NCBI GenBank assembly: GCA_026225945.1
Contig: JAMJFZ010000107.1
Coordinates: 45,870,501-45,934,500, forward strand
DNA from: Cricetomys ansorgei
Taxonomy: Eukaryota > Chordata > Mammalia > Rodentia > Nesomyidae
Direction: 5' to 3'
Length of the DNA stretch: 64,000 nucleotides
Below are positions 58,551 to 64,000 of the stretch, piece after piece. Position numbers and translations under genes: made by a program. A model generated the notes under the pieces. It was not told where the DNA came from. It saw nothing but the letters and a program-made list of their open reading frames with translations, and searched no databases. Positions within the stretch are counted from its first letter, which is position 1. Each line of letters begins with the position of its first letter.

Positions 58551-59589
58551 GTGATTGTCATAAAGTTAGATAGAAGGGGCTAATGGGAAAGTATAGCTTC
58601 GTTAGTAGAATAGTATAAAGTTATAAGTTGCCAGTGATGGCTGATGGGCAGTTCATTTGTATGCAAATGGGTAACATAGCAGTATCAACACTGTACAAAG
58701 ATTATCCCTGTAGAGAGTAGATCAGAGAAGAAAGTGCTAGGCACAGATGGGGCAGTAAAAGAGCTGTTGACATATTCCAAGCACAGAGTAATGAAAATCT
58801 GAATTTCATTCTTGGTAGTTAGCTGAGAATAGGGTAAATGTGAGGCACATTGTGGAAGAAATAAAAGACTAAACACGGTGACAGACTTCTCATGAATTTT
58901 AAAATAGATAGTAGTCAAGGGTTACTTTCCTCTTTGTACTCATCATACTTTCATCCCATTGTATTCTATTAATTCTTTATGACCTGCCATTTAAGTAACA
59001 AGTGAGCATGATTTTAAAACTTAAGAGAAAATGTGGCTATCTTTCTGAAAAGTTCAATAAAATGAAATCTGTTAAAAGTACACTGTACATCGTAAGTGCT
59101 CAATCATGTTCATGAAGAAATGAATTTTAAATCAACAATGTAAATTCTACTTTTAGAAATTAGTTTTTGGATCATGAGCTGTATTTGTAAAACGTGAACA
59201 CAGGAACTAAGTATTGAAGAGTCTAAGTTTTATGTAGATAAATGTCACTGGACACTGCTTCAGAATTTTTAAAAAAGAAACTGGTTCAACTTATCTTCTA
59301 GTTGATGAATTAAAATGCAAATGGGAAATCCCTGCCTAATTTTTGTAGTAGAGAGAAAACACTAAAGCAGAAAACTCATGGAGTAGTAAACTCTACTGGA
59401 GTTTATTCCTAAAGAGACAGAAAGGAAAACCTTATGTTGTTTGGGGACAATAAACTGGAAGAACATTTTGTCTCTGTCAAGATTTTTCTACAATAGCAGT
59501 TGTATTGTTTTAATAAAAACAAAAGGTAAGAATTAAATAAAAACAGTTATATCATTACAACTCTACATGAAAAGAAATTAACTAGTAAT
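58551..59589. other. Unassigned AT-rich DNA
   Basis: Nothing recognised. Confidence 0.55.
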
Positions 59590-59703
59590 GCATGGCCAGT
59601 GAGATAACTAAGTCAATGAAGTTCTTTGGACATGGGTTTCACTCCCAGAAAACATGTGAAAGAAAGAAATGAAGGAAGAGAAAGGGGGGAGAAAGAGGAA
59701 GAG

Positions 59704-59751
<48 letters not shown>

Positions 59752-59935
59752 GTTGTACATATAATCCCATTGCTGGTTAGGAAGGGATGGCAAATCACCA
59801 GGCTTCTCAAGGCTTGCCTGCCTACTAAGTTCCCGGTCAATGACCAACAAATAGGATGGCACCTGAGGGAGCTCATTCATTTATATACATGTGTAACTCC
59901 CACACAAACGTGCACAAACACATATACACAATATA
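59590..59935 (+). mobile_element. B2/B3-type SINE with internal GA expansion
   Basis: The head 'GCATGGCCAGTGAGATAACTAAG' and 'CATGGGTTTCACTCCCAGAA' is the tRNA-derived part. 'GAAAGAAGAAATGAAGG'-like sequence then enters a pure GA tract (59701-59749) and continues 'GAAAGTTGTACATATAATCCC', the 'AAGTTGTCCTCTGACC' part of B3. The end 'GTGTAACTCCCACACAAACG' and 'TGCACAAACACATATACAC' fits the 3' part, but about 100 bp between (59780-59880) are not standard B3. Confidence 0.6.
59701..59749. repeat. (GA)n microsatellite
   Basis: This is a GA/GGGA homopurine tract. It creates long Glu/Arg open frames on one strand and Ser/Leu open frames on the other, all artefacts. Confidence 0.97.
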
Positions 59936-60089
59936 TTTTTACCTCCTTAAAGAAGGCTTTTTATAAAGTGGCTTCTAATAACATGAGATAAATGGGTTCA
60001 TGGAGGGTAAATGTAACATTTTTGTTCATTCAGAACAGCTTGTAGCTCAGTAATAGTTTTCAATTTATAAAGGAATTATGGGACACTTA

Positions 60090-60440
60090 TTGCCTTTTAT
60101 TTGGTCAATTTGACACAAACTTGATTTATTTGGTGTGAGGGAACCTCAATTGTGAAAATGCCTTCATCACATATCCTGTAGACAAGCCTGATTATAATAG
60201 TGGCTGAGTATCATGTGGGCATTGGCACCTTTAGGTGGTCCTGGGTTGTATAAGAAAGCAGGCTGGGCCACGGGGAGAAAGCCAGTGAGCAGAGTTCCTT
60301 CATGGCTCTGCTTCAGTTCCAGCCTCCAGGCCCCTGCCTTGGATATCCTCAGTGATTGATAGGCTGCAGCTGTGAGATGCGTTAATGCCTGACCTCTCTA
60401 AGTTTCTTTTGATCATGAGTTTATCACAGCATAAAAAAGC
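60090..60440 (+). mobile_element. Rodent dispersed repeat (unnamed), fuller copy
   Basis: It begins 'TTTGGTCAATTTGACACAAAC', then 'GAGGGAACCTCAATTGTGAA', 'AATGCCTTCATCACATATCC', 'TGTAGACAAGCCTGATTATAA', 'GTGGTCCTGGGTTGTATAAG', 'AAAGCAGGCTGGGCCACGGG', 'GTGAGCAGAGTTCCTTCATGG', 'CCTCCAGGCCCCTGCCTTGG' and ends 'TTATCACAGCATAAAAAAGC'. The partial copy at 20208-20475 shares its 3' half. Confidence 0.7.
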
Positions 60441-60984
60441 TAAAACAGTTATAAAAAACGGTAAAGGCCATACTAATAAATAACACAAAATTTACTAATT
60501 TGGCAATTAAAATATTGCTATCTTCTCCACAAATATTTCCCTGCAAAAATTCTCTTACATAGCATACATTGTATAACAGTGACTTTAAAAAGCCTGAAAT
60601 AGTTTTGAAACATCCAACACTACTGCTAGATAAATTTCTGGTAACCTAGATTAATTGGGAGATTTTAATTTTGATATTTACATGTACTCTGAAATTAAAC
60701 ACAGACAACATCTCAAAAGTATGTGTCTGACTGCGAACTCATTAGTTTTCTTCATTTACAGGCTCAGTTGAGCATAATCTTGGTAAAAGCCCAAGTATTT
60801 ATGGATGAATTAACTTCTACCAAAAAAAAAAATCCCAAAGATTCATTGCTGAATTTAATCTGTTTTCATTTTCTTCCAGGGATAATATATTATCCATACA
60901 TATTTGTGAATGTTTTTCACATGTGTATACTTGTGCGCTTGGAGGCCAGGGCCAACATCACATACCTTCCTTAAGTACTCCCCA
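60441..60984. other. Unassigned AT-rich DNA
   Basis: An A-run lies near 60822-60831. Nothing else recognised. Confidence 0.55.
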
Positions 60985-61208
60985 ACATTTTTTTGAGAAT
61001 AGTTCTCGTCCTGAACCTGATGATCACTGGTTTGATTCCTGCTGCCTGGCCAGCAAGCCTCACAGATACTCCAGTCTCCACCTCACAAGCACCTGGATTA
61101 ATGGAGCATGGCACTGTGCCTGGTTTCCTATGTTAGTGCTAGGGATCTGAACTCAAGTTCTCATGCTTCCACAGCAAGCAGTTTACCAACTGAGCCATCA
61201 CACTAGCT
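60985..61208 (-). mobile_element. B3 SINE, antisense
   Basis: Blocks are 'TTTTTTTGAGAATAGTTCTCG', 'CTGGCCAGCAAGCCTCACAG', 'ACTCCAGTCTCCACCTCACA', 'GGATTAATGGAGCATGGCAC', 'GTGCTAGGGATCTGAACTCA', 'AGTTCTCATGCTTCCACAGC' and 'AAGCAGTTTACCAACTGAGCC'. This is the full reverse-complement B3 order and is well preserved. Confidence 0.88.
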
Positions 61209-61420
61209 TCTGTATATATCTCTGTTTAGAGAATTACATAACCAATCTGCCATGGCCTTGTTTTCTTTGATAAGTACAAAGAATTTAATATTTATTGAAT
61301 ATGTGCATTTAACTTTGAATGCTTCTTGTTCCTTCATTATGGGTGGAGATACAGAAAATTAAATTAAGACTTCTGAAATCTTTGCAATTCCCTTCACAAA
61401 TACTAAATACTAGGCATAAA

Positions 61421-61455
61421 ATGCATATATGTACGTACATACATATATGCGTGCA
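61421..61455. other. 35-base alternating purine-pyrimidine tract with near-palindrome
   Basis: Every step from 61421 to 61455 alternates purine and pyrimidine. The inner 28 bases (61423-61450) equal their reverse complement except for one mismatched pair. Such DNA can adopt Z or cruciform forms. Confidence 0.9.
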
Positions 61456-61484
61456 ATTTAGAGTTTAAGATGTTGTTAGTGAAA

Positions 61485-61650
61485 ATGTCTTTTAATCCTT
61501 AAAGTAGCCCTAAGGAATGTGATAACACCGGTTTGCTCACAAAGAATCCTGGGCTGTGAGAGGTTACGTAACTTAAAGAAAGTACAAAATATTAGAGCTG
61601 CAATCCATTCAAGTCACTTTAAAGCTCTTTGGTGTAACTTTATGACTACA
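61485..61650 (-). mobile_element. MIR SINE, antisense
   Basis: The order 'TTAAAGTAGCCCTAAGGAATG', 'ATAACACCGGTTTGCTCACA', 'GAGAGGTTACGTAACTTAAAG', 'TATTAGAGCTGCAATCC' and 'AAGTCACTTTAAAGCTCTTTG' parallels antisense MIR (CCTATGAGGTAG… GAGAGGTTAAGTAACTTGCCC… GAGCTGGGATT… GCTCTTAACC). Confidence 0.7.
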
Positions 61651-61724
61651 AAACTAGCATCCGACTCCTTTAAGTGCCTTTCATTTTTAAGTATGCATTT
61701 TAGTTTGTAAATTTCAATGTTTTT

Positions 61725-61835
61725 TCTTTAATGGAGAATTTTTGTTATTGGTGCTGTCCTGGAATGCACAGAAATTTTCCACACCCACACTCCAATGGTT
61801 GGGATTACAGGTATGAGTCCCAACTGCCAGAGAGT
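61725..61835 (-). mobile_element. Old B1-type SINE fragment, antisense
   Basis: Blocks 'GGTGCTGTCCTGGAATGCAC', 'CCACACCCACACTCCAATGG' and 'TTGGGATTACAGGTATGAGTCC' keep the antisense B1 order, with a shortened middle. Confidence 0.65.
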
Positions 61836-62099
61836 AAATTTTGTAATTACTATGAAGAAATAAATAATTCTTGCAACTTAATTGAATTCTAACTTAATTA
61901 AATTCCAAAATTTTGAACATATTAAAATAATTTAATATCAAAAATTGATCCATACTACCATCCTTTTACTTCATCTTACTAAATGAGAAATGTAAGTATA
62001 TGTTGTATGTTAGCTTTACAAAATGCCCAGGATGAACAACCTCAAAACGTAAAAAAAAAAAAAAAAACAGAACAAGAAACAACCCTTTGTTTGCACTCA

Positions 62100-62360
62100 T
62101 TGTTTCAGAGATTTTAGCCCATTGCTGGCTGTTCCTGTTGCCTTCATTTCTGAGGCAAGGCAGAACATCCTGATGGGAACATGGAAGAAGCTGTTCACGT
62201 CTAGAGCCAGGCAGCAGAAAGGCAGACAGGAGGAACAGAATCCCGCAGTCCTTTCAAAACCATGTCCTGGTTGCCATCATTATCTCCCACTTGGCCTGTC
62301 CCCTACAGATTGCACCACTTTCCCAGGTATCACAGGCTAGTGACCAAGATTTTATCACAT
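62100..62360 (-). mobile_element. LTR-like rodent repeat (MaLR-type suspected), antisense
   Basis: The order 'TTCAGAGATTTTAGCCCATTG', 'GAGGCAAGGCAGAACATCCTG', 'ATGGGAACATGGAAGAAGCTG', 'GGCAGCAGAAAGGCAGACAGG', 'CACTTGGCCTGTCCCCTACAG' and 'GATTGCACCACTTTCCCAGG' is a rodent dispersed repeat related to 14050-14390. Upstream, an A17 run lies at 62051-62067. Confidence 0.6.
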
Positions 62361-64000
62361 AGATTTTGAGGAGGCCCCTCCAAGCCGTGGAATCAGGTTT
62401 ACAATACAATACATGTGGAGCAGTAGTAAAGAAATGATACTTTAAAAAATTTTTTTTGATAAACATGTCATCTAATTGATTTTTTTGTAATTTTCATTGC
62501 TGAATTCCTGACACAATGGACTCAAAACAAAGTGATGCATGTTTTGTGTCATTTTGAGTTGAGTGTTCAAGTTTTTGTTTCCACTTTGCAGCAATTTCTT
62601 TATACGCAGGGGCACACGACAGTTGTTGCACTTTCTAGTCATTACTGTTACAACGCCTCATTTTAAGACAGACTAAATGGTGTTTGCATGTCATGTCTTT
62701 ATCAAAAATAAATAGATAATGTCAGAACCACAGCTTAATATTTTTAGGCTTCATTTTTTCTATTTGCAATTCAGTCACTGAAATGTTATCTTGATTCGAT
62801 ATGAGCCTATCGTATGTAAAGGGGAAACTGAGCATTTGTCTTCTAAACAAAAGACTTGCAAATATGGCATAAATAAGCACAAAGATTATAACAGGAAAGC
62901 TTCCTTAAATGTAATCTCTTTGTAGGATCAGTTTAAGAATGCTATGGAACTTTGGTAATTCATTCAGTTTCTTACACTGTGTTTCTATTTCATAAAGTAC
63001 TAATTTGAGCTCTAAATCTCTTCCCTGCTTGGTCAGTAAATTTAAGAGACAATTTATTAGTGTTATAAAATAGCTTAATTGTCTCTGGTTTGCCACCTTA
63101 ATATAAACAATAAAGTTAGATACAAATCTGCTGATAAGAGATAATATTTCAAGTTTCCATATATGACTATAAGATACATAAACTTAGATGCCAAGATACC
63201 AGCCAATTAATCTGATTTCTTTTCTACATTTTCAATTAATTGATAACAGAATTGTCTTACAGAGACACAACTAACTAGCTATTTTGTGACATTTTAATGA
63301 CATTTCACATATTTATTAAACCAAATATTTTATGATCATTTCTACAGTCATTTTCACCTTTAATCTTCACTTAAATTTACCATATATTGCAAATTTTCAG
63401 GAATTAAATCACCTAATTAAGGAGTCAAGATTACTATGTATCTTAATTGGAATTTAAACCCAAATTTTCTAATTAAAGCCACATGACAAGAGCAGTAGCC
63501 TTTGCCAACTCTTCTGGTAAGGTAACAATAGTATGTAACTTTCCCATAGATCTTTTTTCCCAAGGAGAAACTTTTAAGTTTCTGGGTGAATAGGGGGGTC
63601 ACAACTTAATAACCTTCAAAACATGTCACCACTCTTTTAAAATATGTCTGCAATTGTCAGGCGCCTGTTGGTTAATTTCCTTTTCTGGATAAGCTTGATC
63701 CCATTTTCATTGCTTTCCTGCTGACAAAAACCTGCTCATGTCAAATCATATCCGTATATTAGAGTGCTTTTGAGTTTCCCTATAATTCATCTATTTTTTA
63801 ATGACACCAGTGCCCATGATAGAACAGTCACCTGCAAAATAGGAAATCAATTTAAGAACAATACAAGAAAACTTTGTATATAATTAGCATGCCCAACAGC
63901 AGGTTTAGTTTCCTGTAGAAAGACATGTGCATTACTCGACTGAAACCAGTTTGGCAAGATCAGTGTGAGAGCAGCTGTGGAAAGGTATAGGATTCCTGTG
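62361..64000. other. Unassigned AT-rich DNA
   Basis: No repeat or gene recognised up to the window end. Confidence 0.5.

Noticed and set aside
59608..59991. Three open frames around the GA tract, up to 121 codons
   Set aside because: The frames are held open by the stop-free GA/TC repeat on both strands. The rest is SINE-derived.
61836..62067. A17 run as the tail of a plus-strand retrocopy
   Set aside because: No poly(A) signal lies 10-30 nt upstream, and the preceding sequence is unrecognised AT-rich DNA.

Overview
The window reads as about 64 kb of intergenic (or deep intronic) nuclear DNA from a muroid rodent. The rodent diagnosis rests on B1, B2/B3 and B4 SINEs, rodent-type L1 3' untranslated tails, and URR1-type hAT elements. 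Mammal-wide fossils (MIR, L2, old L1, a MER2-like Tigger element) lie between them. B1 copies carrying 'GATCTCTGTGAGTT' look more like cricetid (hamster/vole) copies than mouse ones, but that is a weak hint. DNA is AT-rich and CpG-poor. No CpG island, convincing protein-coding exon, functional RNA gene or bacterial-type operon was found. The open frames present are short, scattered and mostly explained by repeats or simple sequence.

Layout. 1-10.8 kb: mostly unassigned AT-rich DNA with one L1 tail, one MIR, an old B1, CA/GT tracts and a set of diverged local duplicates (6.7, 8.0 and 10.2 kb). 10.8-16.2 kb: dense retroposon block with an LTR-like remnant, an L1 3'UTR interrupted by a B1 with target-site duplications, an opposing L1 tail, a U6 snRNA pseudogene, more B1s, a MIR and a second L1 tail carrying a canonical G-quadruplex motif. 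16.7-26.4 kb: two URR1 elements, a head-to-head L1 pair, B1/B4/B3 SINEs, L2 and a Tigger relic. 29.3-35.7 kb: a TTTA/TTTG tract, a minus-strand retrocopy with poly(A) signal and tail, then nested minus-strand L1s and an old plus-strand L1. 37.5-42.7 kb: old L1, an ERV-type LTR with recognisable TATA and poly(A) signals, a B3, and an L1 3'UTR holding a 39-bp minisatellite. 42.7-56.4 kb: sparse. 56.5-62.4 kb: an L1 tail with a perfect 16-bp target-site duplication, long GT/GA tracts, several SINEs and LTR-like pieces. 62.4-64 kb: unassigned.

No genes work together here. The content is a record of successive insertions. The few points with possible function are the LTR promoter/polyadenylation signals, the G-quadruplex motif and the alternating purine-pyrimidine tracts. 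I did not find a new biological system. Repeat family names come from recognising consensus features by eye; boundaries are approximate unless a target-site duplication is cited.
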